A stretch of 64,000 nt of DNA from Streptomyces aureocirculatus (GCF_000720475.1 NZ_JOAP01000024.1:37159-101158), one strand, 5' to 3'. Numbered from the stretch's first letter, positions 44,462-53,299 are shown. Numbers and translations: made by a program. The notes: generated by a model not told the origin, from the letters alone.

Positions 44462-45181
44462 ATGGCACGTTCGGTTCCGGCACGTTCGGTTCTGGTCACG
44501 GGTGGCAACCGTGGCATCGGTCTTGCGGTGGCCCGCCGATTCGCCGCGGGCGGGGACCGGGTGGCGGTCACGTTCCGGTCCGGGGAGCCGCCCGCGGGGC
44601 TTTTCGGGGTGCGGTGCGACGTCACGGACGCGGAGCAGGTGGACCGGGCCTTCAAGGAGGTCGAGGCCGAGCAGGGCGCGGTGGAGGTCCTCGTCGCGAA
44701 CGCCGGGATCGCGCGTGACCGGCTGCTCGCGACGATGTCGGAGCAGGACTTCCAGACTGTGATCGACACCAACCTCGTCGGTGCCTTCCGGGTGGCCCGG
44801 CGGGCCGTGCGGCCCATGATGAGCGCACGCCACGGCCGCATCGTCCTCATCTCCTCGGTCTCCGCCCTCCTCGGCACGGCGGGCCAGGCGAACTACGCGG
44901 CGTCCAAGGCGGGCCTCATCGGCTTGGGCCGCTCCCTGGCCCGCGAGCTGGCACCACGCGACATCACCGTGAACGTCATCGCCGCGGGCCTCGTCGACAC
45001 GGACATGACCGCGTCCCTGACCCAGGCGCGGATCGCGGCCGTCACCGAATCCGTTCCGCTCGGCCGCATGGGCACGGCGGAGGAGATAGCGGCGGCCGTG
45101 GACTTCCTCGCGGGGCCGGGGGCCGGTTACGTCACGGGGGCCGTGCTGGCGGTCGACGGAGGGCTGGGGATGGGGCATTGA
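44462..45181 (+). CDS. FabG-like short-chain dehydrogenase
   Basis: 239 residues of the 3-oxoacyl-ACP reductase type: TGGNRGIG near residue 14, NAG (VANAGIARDRLLATMSE), catalytic Ser-Tyr-Lys in ISSVSALLGTAGQANYAASK, and the VNVIAAGLVDTDM block. GGGGAGG precedes the ATG. It stands alone after the TetR gene. Upstream bases 44392-44450 contain several imperfect CTGCATYGGT repeats. It could serve fatty acid or polyketide reduction; a link to locus 2 is not shown. Confidence 0.9.
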   Translation: MARSVPARSVLVTGGNRGIGLAVARRFAAGGDRVAVTFRSGEPPAGLFGVRCDVTDAEQVDRAFKEVEAEQGAVEVLVANAGIARDRLLATMSEQDFQTVIDTNLVGAFRVARRAVRPMMSARHGRIVLISSVSALLGTAGQANYAASKAGLIGLGRSLARELAPRDITVNVIAAGLVDTDMTASLTQARIAAVTESVPLGRMGTAEEIAAAVDFLAGPGAGYVTGAVLAVDGGLGMGH

Positions 45182-45192
45182 GGGTGGGGGGC

Positions 45193-45642
45193 TCACACCC
45201 CCGGCGCGGACCGCACCGCGATCCCGTTCCGCTCGAACAGGGCCGCCGTCACGCCGTCGCCCGTCACCAACTCCCCCGCGAACGAACCGTCGTACACCGC
45301 GCCCCGTCCGCACGAGGGGCTGCGCGGCATCAGCAGCGCCTCCGTGCAGCCCCCGTGCCGGGCGGCCGCGAGTGCGCGGTGGGCACCGTCCACGAACTCC
45401 GCGGTGACGTCACGTCCGGTGTCCTCGACGACGCGCGCCGTTCCGTCCAGGACGTCGTGTCCGTCGCCGCCCACCAGCTCCGCGGGCCGCCGCGGCGTCG
45501 CGAGTCCGCCCGCCACCTCCGGGCAGAAGGAGACCACGTCACGGCCCGCCACGGCCCGCTCAAGTTCCGAGGACGCCTTGTGCCGCCCGTCGAAGCGGCA
45601 CGGCACGCCCCGCAGACACGCGCTGACCAGAATTGCTTCCAT
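45193..45642 (-). CDS. DUF523-family Fe-S protein (TudS-like)
   Basis: 149 residues with the family cysteines: C9 and C15 (LVSACLRGVPCRFDG), C40 (SFCPEVAGG) and a C-terminal PRSPSCG. This family includes the thiouracil desulfidase TudS, which binds a [4Fe-4S] cluster through three Cys. Desulfidase activity is plausible from family only. It sits 10 bp downstream of the sugar operon on the same strand and may be co-transcribed by run-through. Confidence 0.85.
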   Translation of the reverse strand: MEAILVSACLRGVPCRFDGRHKASSELERAVAGRDVVSFCPEVAGGLATPRRPAELVGGDGHDVLDGTARVVEDTGRDVTAEFVDGAHRALAAARHGGCTEALLMPRSPSCGRGAVYDGSFAGELVTGDGVTAALFERNGIAVRSAPGV

Positions 45643-45651
45643 GCCCCAAGG

Positions 45652-46929
45652 CTAGGGCGTGCCCCAAAGCCGCGCCGTGCCCGCCGCGTGCTCCCGCGCC
45701 AGCGCGCCCACCGTACGCATGAGGCCTTCGTGCAGGGGCACCCGCGGCGACCACCCCGTCGCCCCGCGGAACGCCGCCGCGTCGACCGTGAAGCTGTGGA
45801 AGTCGGCGGGGGTCGCGTGGTCCGGGGGCTCGACGGTGACCACCGGCACGGGCTCCCGGTCCGTGCAGTCGGCGGCCAGTTGGGACACGGCGCGGAAGAG
45901 GTCCCCGAGCATGGTCGTGCGGCCGGTGCCCACCAGCCAGTGCCGCCCGGCGAGTTCGTCGACGCGGTCGAGACCGGTGACGAGGGCGTGGGCCGCGTCG
46001 TCGACGTGCAGCAGGTCCCGGCCGATGGTGCCGTCGCGCCACACCGTGAGCGGCTCACCGGCCAGGGCGCGGCGGGCCATGGCGGTCACCACGCCGCCGT
46101 CGGCCGCGGTGGGCGTGCGGCTCTCGCCGTAGACGGTCGGCAGCCGGAGCGAGACCGCGCGCAGCACCCCTTCGCGGGTGGCGTCGAGCAGGGCACGCTC
46201 GGCCAGGACCTTGTGCCGGTCGTAGCGGCTCGCGGGGCGGTCCTCCTCGGTGCCGTCGATCCGGGTCCGGGCCGTGAGCCCCACCTGGCTCGCCGATCCG
46301 GCGAAGACGCACGCGGGCCGCCGCCCGCCCGGCGCGGCGCGCAGGACGTCGACGAGCGCGTGCACCATGCCGACGTTGACCCACTCCCCCAGCGGATCGT
46401 CGTCGGTGCGCCAGGCGCGGGCGCCGGACCGGTGGCACACCAGGTGGACGATCGCGTCGGCGCCGTCGACGGCGGCGGCCAGGCTCGCCGCGTCGGTGAG
46501 GTCCGCGGCGCGCACCTCCACATCGGCCACCGCGGCGGCCGGGACGGCGCTGGGGCGGCGCGCCACCAGGCGCAGCCGAAGACGCCGTCGCGCGAGCATC
46601 GCGGCGACGGCGGAGCCGAGGAAGCCGGAGGCACCGAGCACGGTGACGAGCGGCGCCCGCGCCCCACGGTCACCGCGGGCACCACCCGCGAGGACGCCCA
46701 CCGTGCCGGTACCGCTGCGGGCACCCCCGCCTCCGCCCGCGTCAGTGCCGATGCCGGTGCCCCTGCCCGTGTCGGCGCCAGTGCCCGCGCCCGCACCGGA
46801 ACCGCCCCGGATGTCGGCGCCGGAGCCGGTGTCACCGGAGACCTCCGTCCCGCCGGGCGGGACCCTCGTACCGCCGTGGGACGCGCGGGCCCCGGCACCC
46901 GGGGCCCCGGACCGCCGCACGTCAGCCAT
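45652..46929 (-). CDS. NDP-hexose 4-ketoreductase (extended SDR), with Gly-rich N-terminal extension
   Basis: 425 residues. The core begins at APLVTVLGASGFLGSAVAAM (GxxGFLG NAD(P) motif, residues about 92-110). The catalytic YxxxK is in SRYDRHKVLAERAL. LPTVYGES and RDLLHVDDAA are hallmarks of deoxysugar ketoreductases (TylCIV/DnmV type). The first 88 residues are a low-complexity Gly/Ala/Thr run (GAGAGTGADTGRGTGIGTDA). The ATG overlaps the epimerase gene by 8 bp, which supports the long form; a GTG near 46698 would give a normal-length protein. It reduces the 4-keto group in the last step of the sugar pathway. Confidence 0.87.
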   Translation of the reverse strand: MADVRRSGAPGAGARASHGGTRVPPGGTEVSGDTGSGADIRGGSGAGAGTGADTGRGTGIGTDAGGGGGARSGTGTVGVLAGGARGDRGARAPLVTVLGASGFLGSAVAAMLARRRLRLRLVARRPSAVPAAAVADVEVRAADLTDAASLAAAVDGADAIVHLVCHRSGARAWRTDDDPLGEWVNVGMVHALVDVLRAAPGGRRPACVFAGSASQVGLTARTRIDGTEEDRPASRYDRHKVLAERALLDATREGVLRAVSLRLPTVYGESRTPTAADGGVVTAMARRALAGEPLTVWRDGTIGRDLLHVDDAAHALVTGLDRVDELAGRHWLVGTGRTTMLGDLFRAVSQLAADCTDREPVPVVTVEPPDHATPADFHSFTVDAAAFRGATGWSPRVPLHEGLMRTVGALAREHAAGTARLWGTP

Positions 46930-47557
46930 GACGCTCCCCCGCCGCGGCCAGAGCGGCTTCGTGCAGTTGGGTGTCGAGCCGCACGCACGTCTCGTACTCC
47001 GGCAGCAGGCCCGCCCGTTCGGCCGCCGCGAGCGTGGGCGCGACCTCGTCGCGGGGCGAGAGGAGCCTGGGCAGGTCGTCCCGCAGGGGCAGCGCGAGGG
47101 CCGGGTCGGTCACCGAGACCGCCTTCTCGTCGTCGGCCGCGTAACCGCCGGACAGCAGGTACGCCATCACTGTGTCGTCCTCCAGGGCCTGGAAGGCGTG
47201 GCCGACGCCCACCGGCAGGTGGACCGCGCGGAAGGTCAGGGTGTCCAGGGTCAGGGAGTCCCAGCGGCCGAACGTGGGCGATCCCAGGCGCAGATCGACG
47301 ACGAAGTCGAGGGCGCTGCCGTGGGCGCAGTGCACATAGGTGGCCATGCCGGGCGGGGTGCGGGTGAAGTGCACACCGCGGACCACTCCCCGGCGGGACC
47401 TGCTGTGCCCGGTCTGCGCCACGGGGAACAGCGGGCCGCCGAGCGCGCGGGTGAACGCGGGCTGCTGGTAGGGGGCGACGAACAGCCCCCGTTCGTCGGG
47501 GAAGACGGTGGGCGTGAACACGTACGCACCACGTACTCCCAACTCGCGTGTCTGCAC
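46922..47557 (-). CDS. dTDP-4-keto-6-deoxyhexose 3,5- (or 5-) epimerase
   Basis: 211 residues of the RmlC cupin family: FPDERGLFVAPYQQPAFTRA, GVVRGVHFTRTPPGMATYV with the catalytic His, LDFVVDLRLGSPTFGRW, and LPVGVGHAFQALEDDTVMAY. The GTG start at 47557 follows AAAGGA. Homologs DnmU/EvaD/TylM-type cupins turn the D- into the L-series at C5. Second from last in the sugar operon, it overlaps the ketoreductase gene by 8 bp. Confidence 0.9.
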   Translation of the reverse strand: MQTRELGVRGAYVFTPTVFPDERGLFVAPYQQPAFTRALGGPLFPVAQTGHSRSRRGVVRGVHFTRTPPGMATYVHCAHGSALDFVVDLRLGSPTFGRWDSLTLDTLTFRAVHLPVGVGHAFQALEDDTVMAYLLSGGYAADDEKAVSVTDPALALPLRDDLPRLLSPRDEVAPTLAAAERAGLLPEYETCVRLDTQLHEAALAAAGERHG

Positions 47558-47628
47558 GGCACATGTCCTTTCGGCGAAGGTCTCCCCGGAGCGGGTCCGG
47601 GTCCGGGTCCGGGGGTGGCGCGGCCGGT

Positions 47629-48978
47629 TCACGGTGGGGAGGCCGGTGCCGCCAGGCAGGCGAGGAGGCTGCGCGCCTGGACGTTGACGTGCTGGCCGCG
47701 TACGACCAGTGCGTGCAACTGAGCTGTCGTCAGCCAGCGGTAGTCGTCGGGGAGGTGCGCCGCGTCGAGGGCGTCGTCCGCCTCGACGAGGCGGTACCGG
47801 GTCGCCGCCCGGTGGAAGCGGCCGCCCTCCTCGGACAGCTCCGCGTCGAACCGTACGCGCGCCGGGTCGCCGGTCAGCGCCATGCCGTCGAAGGGCCCGG
47901 CCTCCTCGGCGGTCGCGGGCCCGGTGTCCGCCGACCACTGGACGGTGGGGCCGATCTCGACGAGGTCACCGAGCCCCGGTTCGGTCCTGGCCCGGACCAG
48001 GATCCGGGGCCCGGGGGCGGTGGAGCGGCACAGGAACGCGGCGAGGCCCGGGCGGCCGGGCGCGAGCAGGGGCTGCGCCCACTGCCGTACCTCGCGGGTG
48101 CCCGCCGCCACCCGGACCGCGATGATCCGGAACGGCCCGCCGGTGTCGGCGGCGATCTCCGTGTCCGTCCGGGTCCAGCCGCGCACGTCCGCGAGCGGGA
48201 CGGTCCTGACCTGCCAGGGGCAGCGCTGCTTGACGTCGATGAGCCAACTGGTGAGGGACCGCAGCCCGGGTACGGCGACCGTGTCCGGCCCGTCCGCCGA
48301 ATCCGCTGAGTCCACCGAATCCGCTGCGTCCGCTGCGTGCGGCGTCGGCCCCGTGGGCAGGCAGCCGAGCACGGAGCGCGTGTCCATGTTGACCAGGTGG
48401 TCGACGCGCAGCAGCCGCCGTACGGTACGCAGCGCCACCCAGCGGAAGTCGGGATGCTCGGCGACTTCGCCGACCGGTTCGACGACCATGTTCCTGTTGT
48501 GCTTGCGCCAGAACCACGCGCCCTGTTCCGACTGGAGCGAGTCGACGAGGACACGGCCGCGGCCGGGACCGGTGAAGTGCTCCAGGTACCGGGTGGCGCC
48601 GCCACGGTGGACGCGCGTGTAGTTGCTGCGGGTCGCCTGCACGGTGGGCGAGAGCTGGATGCCGTCGATGTTGCCCGGCTCGGCCTTGGCCTGGAGCAGT
48701 ACGTGCGGTTCGCCGTACCGCTCCTTGACGAGGAGGCCGAGGACACCGATCTCCGGCTGTACGATCACCGGCTGGTCGCGCGGCCACGGACCGGCGTCGC
48801 CGGGGCCGTGCACCCGCAGGCCGGAGACGGCGAAGAAGCGGCCGCTGTCGTGGACGAGGTCGCCGTCCCGGGTGAAGGACCAGTGCGGCAGCTCGCGGAA
48901 CGGGACAGGAGTGACGGAAAGCCGGGCCGCCCGGCGCCGTTCGGCCCACCAGGCGGCGAAGCCGGCGTCCGGCTCCAC
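47629..48978 (-). CDS. NDP-hexose 2,3-dehydratase
   Basis: 449 residues made of two homologous halves, each with PWPRDQPVIVQPEIGVLGLL / AQPLLAPGRPGLAAFL-like and VNMDTRSVLGCL / VNVQARSLLACL motifs, as in TylX3/DnmT/EvaA. It removes the C2 hydroxyl of TDP-4-keto-6-deoxyglucose, the committing step to 2-deoxysugars. The linker between the halves is an Ala/Asp/Ser repeat (HAADAADSVDSADSADG). The start is GTG 48978 with a poor Shine-Dalgarno. It sits between the aminotransferase and epimerase genes. Confidence 0.92.
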   Translation of the reverse strand: MEPDAGFAAWWAERRRAARLSVTPVPFRELPHWSFTRDGDLVHDSGRFFAVSGLRVHGPGDAGPWPRDQPVIVQPEIGVLGLLVKERYGEPHVLLQAKAEPGNIDGIQLSPTVQATRSNYTRVHRGGATRYLEHFTGPGRGRVLVDSLQSEQGAWFWRKHNRNMVVEPVGEVAEHPDFRWVALRTVRRLLRVDHLVNMDTRSVLGCLPTGPTPHAADAADSVDSADSADGPDTVAVPGLRSLTSWLIDVKQRCPWQVRTVPLADVRGWTRTDTEIAADTGGPFRIIAVRVAAGTREVRQWAQPLLAPGRPGLAAFLCRSTAPGPRILVRARTEPGLGDLVEIGPTVQWSADTGPATAEEAGPFDGMALTGDPARVRFDAELSEEGGRFHRAATRYRLVEADDALDAAHLPDDYRWLTTAQLHALVVRGQHVNVQARSLLACLAAPASPP

Positions 48979-49077
48979 CTGGGCGGCGGGCGCGGCGCCC
49001 TGTTCCGACGTGACGATGACGGCACCTCCCGTTGAACGGCCCTGGCTGAACGGCCCCTGGCTGAACTGCTCCCGGCG

Positions 49078-50187
49078 CTACAGCGCCGCGAGCACCTCGC
49101 GCAGCGCCTCCACCACCAGGTCCTGCTCGGCCTTGGTCAGCGACGGGTACATGGGCAGCGAGAAGATCTCGTCGGCGGCCCGTTCGGTGACGGGCAGGTC
49201 GCCCGTGTGGTGGCCGAGGCGGGCGAAGCCCTTCATGGTGTGCACGGGCCAGCGGTAGCTGACATTGAGCGTGATGTCCCGCCGGGCCATCTCGGCGAGG
49301 ATCGTGTCGCGTGCCGGGTGGCGCACGACGTACAGGTAGTACACGTGGTCGTTGCCCGCCGCCAGGGACGGCAGGACGAGACCGGTACCGGCCAGGCCCT
49401 CCGCGTAGCGGGCCGCGATCGCCCGGCGAGCGGCGAGATAGTCGTCGAGGCGGGTCAGCTTGCGGCGCAGGATCTCCGCGTGCACCTCGTCGAGGCGGCT
49501 GTTGTGGCCGGGTGTCGCCTCGACGTAGTAGCGGTCCTCCATGCCGTAGTAGCGCAGCCTGCGCAGGGCGGCGTCCACCGCCGCCGTCGAGGTGATGGTG
49601 GCGCCCGCGTCGCCGTAGGCGCCGAGGACCTTGGTCGGGTAGAAGGAGAACGCCGCGGCGTCCCCCATGGTCCCCGCGAGCTTTCCGTGCCCGCGCGCGC
49701 CGTGCGCCTGGGCGCAGTCCTCCAGGACGGTGAGTCCATGGGCGGCGGCGTGCGCGGTCAGTGTCGTCATGTCGACGCACTGGCCGTACAGGTGCACGGG
49801 CAGCAGGCACTTGGTGCGTTCGGTGACGACGTCCGGGATCCGGTCGACGTCCATCAGATACGTCTCGGGGTGCACGTCGACGAACACGGGCGTGGCACCC
49901 ACGGCGTCGATGGCGACCACCGTGGGAGCCGCGGTGTTGGCGACGGTGACGACCTCGTCACCGGGGCCGACCCCGAGCGCGCGAAGGCCGAGCACGATGG
50001 CGTTGGTGCCGTTGTCGACACCGACGCAGTGCGGGACGCCGTGGTAGTCGGCGAAGGCCCGCTCGAAGTCTCCGACGCTCCGGCCGAGGATCAGTTGGCC
50101 GGAGCGGAAGACGGTGTCCACGGCGTCGAGGATGTCCGCCCGCTCGGCTTCGTACTCCGCGAGGTAGTTCCAGACCTTGATGCTCAT
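49078..50187 (-). CDS. DegT/DnrJ/EryC1/StrS sugar aminotransferase
   Basis: 369 residues, PLP-dependent. PLP phosphate and ring contacts are in [20 protein letters not shown] and EDCAQAHGA. The Schiff-base Lys is in [16 protein letters not shown]. The partner-subunit Asn/Arg region is [19 protein letters not shown]. With a 2,3-dehydratase alongside, C3 amination as by DnmJ or EvaB is most likely. ATG 50187 fits the GAAGGG spacing better than GTG 50193. First gene of the sugar operon, directly downstream of the LmbU-like regulator. Confidence 0.92.
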   Translation of the reverse strand: MSIKVWNYLAEYEAERADILDAVDTVFRSGQLILGRSVGDFERAFADYHGVPHCVGVDNGTNAIVLGLRALGVGPGDEVVTVANTAAPTVVAIDAVGATPVFVDVHPETYLMDVDRIPDVVTERTKCLLPVHLYGQCVDMTTLTAHAAAHGLTVLEDCAQAHGARGHGKLAGTMGDAAAFSFYPTKVLGAYGDAGATITSTAAVDAALRRLRYYGMEDRYYVEATPGHNSRLDEVHAEILRRKLTRLDDYLAARRAIAARYAEGLAGTGLVLPSLAAGNDHVYYLYVVRHPARDTILAEMARRDITLNVSYRWPVHTMKGFARLGHHTGDLPVTERAADEIFSLPMYPSLTKAEQDLVVEALREVLAAL

Positions 50188-50241
50188 GGCCACGGGCCCT
50201 TCGGGTTGACTCGGGGTCGTCCTGTCACGCGCGGACCGGCC

Positions 50242-50922
50242 TCAGTGGTGCGGTGCCGACGCCTCCAGGGGGCCGCATCGCGCGTGCGCGGCCCCGCACT
50301 TCTCCAGCGCGGTGGCGGCCGCGTTCTCCGCCGCCGTACGCACCGTGGCGGGCGCGCAGCGGTCGAGTACGGCGACGATCCACTCGGCGAGCGCCTGCCC
50401 CTGGTTGGCCGCCGCCTTCTGCCAGCGGATGTGCCGCTCCGTGGTGACCTTGAAGCGGATGGCCGCGGGCTTCCCCCCGGAGGACGGTCGCGCCGCCTCC
50501 GTCACGGGTCTGTGTTCGGGTGCGCGCAAGCTGTTCTTGACGTGCCTGCGCAGTTCGTTGCGCGACCAGCCGTGCCGCTCCGCCTGCTCGAGCCAGTGGT
50601 CCTGGGCGCGCTCCTCCAGGCCCGCGACCTCGGCGTGGTGCTGGAAGCTCAGCCGGCCGCGCCGCCGCCCGACACCGAACCGGCCCGCGACCCAGGCGTA
50701 GTTGCGCAGCGTCTGGTAGCTCAGGGAGGTGTCGGCGAGAGCGATCTTGTAGCGGTCGGGGTAGTGGGACTGGCCATAGACGATCCAGTCGCCGAGCCAC
50801 CAGCTCGAGGACTCCGCGATGACGGCGATGTGCTCGCCGAGGCTCCGCCATCGCTCCAGTGGCAGGTCGGCCGGCAGGTCGAGCGAGGTGCGCCGGGCGA
50901 CCACGGACGCGTTCACCTGCAT
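50242..50922 (-). CDS. LmbU-family transcriptional regulator
   Basis: 226 residues. The block SSSWWLGDWIVYGQSHYPDR and the TSLSYQTLRNYAWVAGRFGV and GRLSFQHHAEVAGLEERAQD segments are the hallmark of LmbU, the activator of lincomycin biosynthesis, and of homologs in other antibiotic clusters. The start is ATG 50922; the frame is open further upstream but that part shows no family similarity. It is 54 bp from the sugar aminotransferase start on the same strand and divergent from the ACP operon. It is the only regulator gene seen in locus 2 and probably its cluster-situated activator. Confidence 0.88.
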   Translation of the reverse strand: MQVNASVVARRTSLDLPADLPLERWRSLGEHIAVIAESSSWWLGDWIVYGQSHYPDRYKIALADTSLSYQTLRNYAWVAGRFGVGRRRGRLSFQHHAEVAGLEERAQDHWLEQAERHGWSRNELRRHVKNSLRAPEHRPVTEAARPSSGGKPAAIRFKVTTERHIRWQKAAANQGQALAEWIVAVLDRCAPATVRTAAENAAATALEKCGAAHARCGPLEASAPHH

Positions 50923-51445
50923 CGGTGGCCCGAATTTCCGCTGCGGGGAATTCGGTGCGCCATGGCTTCTCGGCAGCCCGCCCGTAAGGGTTCCGGGAAT
51001 CGGGTTGCCAATCGTTGTGGGAATCGAGTGCGGTAGCGGCCTCACGCCGGGAGGTATTCCCCCGTGCCTCTTGCTTGGCAAGACATCCTCCGTGTGAGCG
51101 TGCTGTACTCTCACCTGCCCCGAGTGGTCCCGGGACTCCGGCAGTCTGCGGCAGGGTGCGGGGCGGTGTCCAGGGGAATGAATGGCTGGTTGTTCCGGAT
51201 GAGCCGACCGCGAGACCGCCGCGGGACATGCGGTTGATCGCATTCCGGCACCGTCTGATTCATGGGGTTTCACCGCACCGCCGTGTAATGCGGGGAGGGG
51301 GAGCGCGCCTGCGCTTTTCACAACCTGGGAACCTGGCAGGGACCGCGCGTACGGGGCTGCGCTCCCCTTCCGGATACGCCGCTCCGGGCACCGCGGCGAC
51401 CGGCCTCCGGCGATGTGCGGGCCCGTGCGCCGGGGCCCGGCGTGG

Positions 51446-51463
51446 CGTCCCGCCGGCGGGACG
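51446..51463. promoter_or_regulatory. 18-bp perfect palindrome with CGCCGGCG core (candidate LmbU-type operator)
   Basis: CGTCCCGCCGGCGGGACG is perfectly self-complementary. From memory, LmbU of the lincomycin cluster recognises a CGCCGGCG palindrome, so this is a natural candidate site for the adjacent regulator. CGCCGGCG alone is frequent in Streptomyces DNA, so the extended symmetry is the stronger argument. Confidence 0.55.
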
Positions 51464-51480
51464 GAGGCCGCCGCGACCGC

Positions 51481-51511
51481 GCCCGGGGCCGTTCCGCGAA
51501 CGGCCCCGGGC
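51481..51511. other. Strong hairpin, 14-bp perfect stem, 3-nt loop
   Basis: GCCCGGGGCCGTTC, loop CGC, GAACGGCCCCGGGC. It lies 205 bp upstream of the ACP start and 18 bp after the palindrome. No U-tract and no gene ends here, so it may be a leader-RNA structure, a protein site, or an orphan terminator. Confidence 0.7.
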
Positions 51512-51716
51512 GCCCTGCCCGGGGCGTGCGCGGGGCGCGCGCCCTTTCCCGTACACGTACCGGAATAAGAACGCACCGAACGCGTCCGAACGCGCCGCAA
51601 GCGTCAGGATTTCTTCCGCGATGCTTCTGACCGGGCACGGAGGACCACCGCCTTGAATGTAGCAATGAACGGTGAACGACGGCGCATTGACCGGCCGCGA
51701 GTCCATGAATTAGAAG

Positions 51717-51986
51717 ATGAGCATGGACGCACTCATGGATCAGAACAGCGCGCTTCGCTTTGTCGCGGAAGCGGTGGAAGAAGTAGCCGGAATTCCGGCC
51801 GAAGAGGTGGCGCCGGACAAGTCATTGGTGGACGATCTCGGCATCGATTCCCTCTCCATGGTGGAGATCGCCTTCACCTTGCAACGGCAGGCCGGTGACG
51901 AGATACCGGACGAGTCGCTCGCCACGATCACGACGGTGCAGGATCTCGTCGACCTGGTGCGGGAGCGGGTCGAACACACTCCGTGA
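51717..51986 (+). CDS. Acyl carrier protein (locus 2)
   Basis: 89 residues. The phosphopantetheine site is DDLGIDSLSMVEIAF (Ser in DSL). The preceding AGIPAEEVAPDKSLV and following TLQRQAGDEIPDESLATITT are type II ACP-like. In-frame ATGs at 51723 and 51735 are alternative starts; none has a good Shine-Dalgarno, AGAAG being the best. First gene of a plus-strand series with a small AMP ligase and MIO lyase, so it probably carries the aryl acid made by them or the chain activated by the fatty-acyl-AMP ligase. Confidence 0.9.
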   Translation: MSMDALMDQNSALRFVAEAVEEVAGIPAEEVAPDKSLVDDLGIDSLSMVEIAFTLQRQAGDEIPDESLATITTVQDLVDLVRERVEHTP

Positions 51987-52084
51987 CGGCACGAATTCAG
52001 TCTCCGTGCCCTTCCGTGCCCTCCCGCGCCCTCCCGCGCCCTCCCGCGCCTTTTCGCTGTCCGAGCCGGATGTGAGGTGACCTG

Positions 52085-53299
52085 GTGAGCCATCCCGAGC
52101 TGACCCCGCAGGACCTCCTGGCCGCGGGCCCCGCCGACCCCGGTGTCAACGACCGCCCCTGGCTGGTCCGCTGGGACCTGCTCGACGGGGCGGCGGGGGA
52201 CGCCGGGGAGCTGGTGTCCCGGCTGCTCCCGCCGGTCCTGGACTTCCACACGTCCGGCACGACGGGACCCAGCGAGTGCTGGCGGCGCACCCGCGACCAG
52301 CTCTGGGCGGAGGCGGGCATGCTGGCCGAACTGCTGCGGCCCGAACGGCCCGGCGCCGTCCTGTCGTTCGCGCCGCCCCGGCATGTGTACGGGGCGCTCG
52401 CCACGCTGCTCGTACCCGCCCGGCTCCGGCTCCCGGTCTGGTACCGGCCGCAGTACTTCGGCGCCATGCCGCCCTCGCCCGGCGGCCGTTGGGCGGTGAT
52501 CGCGGTGCCCTGGGCGTTCTCGGCGCTGCGCCGCAAACGTGCGTGGGTCGACGCCCGCGAACGCGTCGCCGTGCTCCACAGCACCGCGATGCTGCCCTCG
52601 GCCGCCCGTGACTTCGTCCAGGAGGCGGGCGGCGCGCGGGTCTCCGTACGGGAGGTGTTCGGGTCCACCGAGACGGGCGGCATCGCCTGGCGCCGGTGGG
52701 GGCCCGACGATCCGCCGTGGGACCTCTTCGACGACGTCGAGCTCGACCTCGGCGCCACCCCCGGCAGCCACGCCCCCGACACCCCCGTCCCCCTGACGGT
52801 CCGCAGCCCGCGGCTCGCCGCCAGGCCGGGGCACGCGCCGCTCGGCCAGTGGCAGACCTATGACCTCGTACGGCCCTGCGGGACACGCAGGTTCCGGTTC
52901 AGCGGCAGGCACGGACGCATCGTGAAGATCAACGGCCGCCGGGTGGACCTCGGCGCCCTGGAGCGCTCGCTGCGTGCCGTCGTCGACTGCGCGGACCTGG
53001 CGTGCCTGCCCGTCGCCGACGAACTCAGCGGCGAGCACCTGGAGCTGTACGTCGTGCCGCCGCGGGGCGGCCGCCTCGACCGGGCCCGCGTACGCGCGCT
53101 CGTCGCCGCACACGATCTCACCGTCCAGCCGCGCCAGGTGCACGTGGTCGACCGCATCGACCGGACGGACCACGGGACCGACCTCGTCGACCGGGCCGAC
53201 CACGCAAGCGATCGCAGCGACCGGACCGACCGCGCCGCGACAGGACCCCCGCCCCCGACCCACCCCGCAAGCCCCGCCGACGCAGGAGCCGCCACATGA
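52085..53299 (+). CDS. Small AMP-dependent ligase (aryl-acid/arylpolyene-type), lacking the A10 lysine region
   Basis: 404 residues. The P-loop motif A3 is LDFHTSGTTGPSECWRR, A5 is REVFGSTETGGIAWRR, and the hinge A8 is FSGRHGRIVKINGRRVDLGA. It resembles the short adenylating enzymes found with ammonia lyases and ACPs in arylpolyene-like clusters. The C-terminal subdomain ends in a low-complexity RTDHGTDLVDRADHASDRSD tail and I see no PxxxxGKxxR lysine. The start GTG follows GAGG at 8 nt. Expected role: activate the lyase product and load the preceding ACP. Substrate unproven. Confidence 0.75.
   Translation: MSHPELTPQDLLAAGPADPGVNDRPWLVRWDLLDGAAGDAGELVSRLLPPVLDFHTSGTTGPSECWRRTRDQLWAEAGMLAELLRPERPGAVLSFAPPRHVYGALATLLVPARLRLPVWYRPQYFGAMPPSPGGRWAVIAVPWAFSALRRKRAWVDARERVAVLHSTAMLPSAARDFVQEAGGARVSVREVFGSTETGGIAWRRWGPDDPPWDLFDDVELDLGATPGSHAPDTPVPLTVRSPRLAARPGHAPLGQWQTYDLVRPCGTRRFRFSGRHGRIVKINGRRVDLGALERSLRAVVDCADLACLPVADELSGEHLELYVVPPRGGRLDRARVRALVAAHDLTVQPRQVHVVDRIDRTDHGTDLVDRADHASDRSDRTDRAATGPPPPTHPASPADAGAAT

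Larger units (their letters stand above)
50923..51716. promoter_or_regulatory. Long divergent control region of locus 2
   Basis: About 790 bp without a convincing gene, between the LmbU-like regulator (minus) and the ACP operon (plus). It contains an 18-bp perfect palindrome at 51446-51463 and a 14-bp-stem hairpin at 51481-51511. The last 160 bp before the ACP are visibly A+T-richer (ATGAATTAGAAG) and likely hold the operon promoter and leader. Confidence 0.6.

Noticed and set aside
50923..51600. N-terminal extension of the LmbU-like protein by about 226 residues
   Set aside because: The extension is compositionally unlike protein, covers the palindrome and hairpin, and LmbU proteins normally begin near the chosen ATG.
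51015..51656. Plus-strand frame in the locus 2 control region
   Set aside because: Arg/Pro/Gly-rich, no ribosome-binding site and no recognisable domain.
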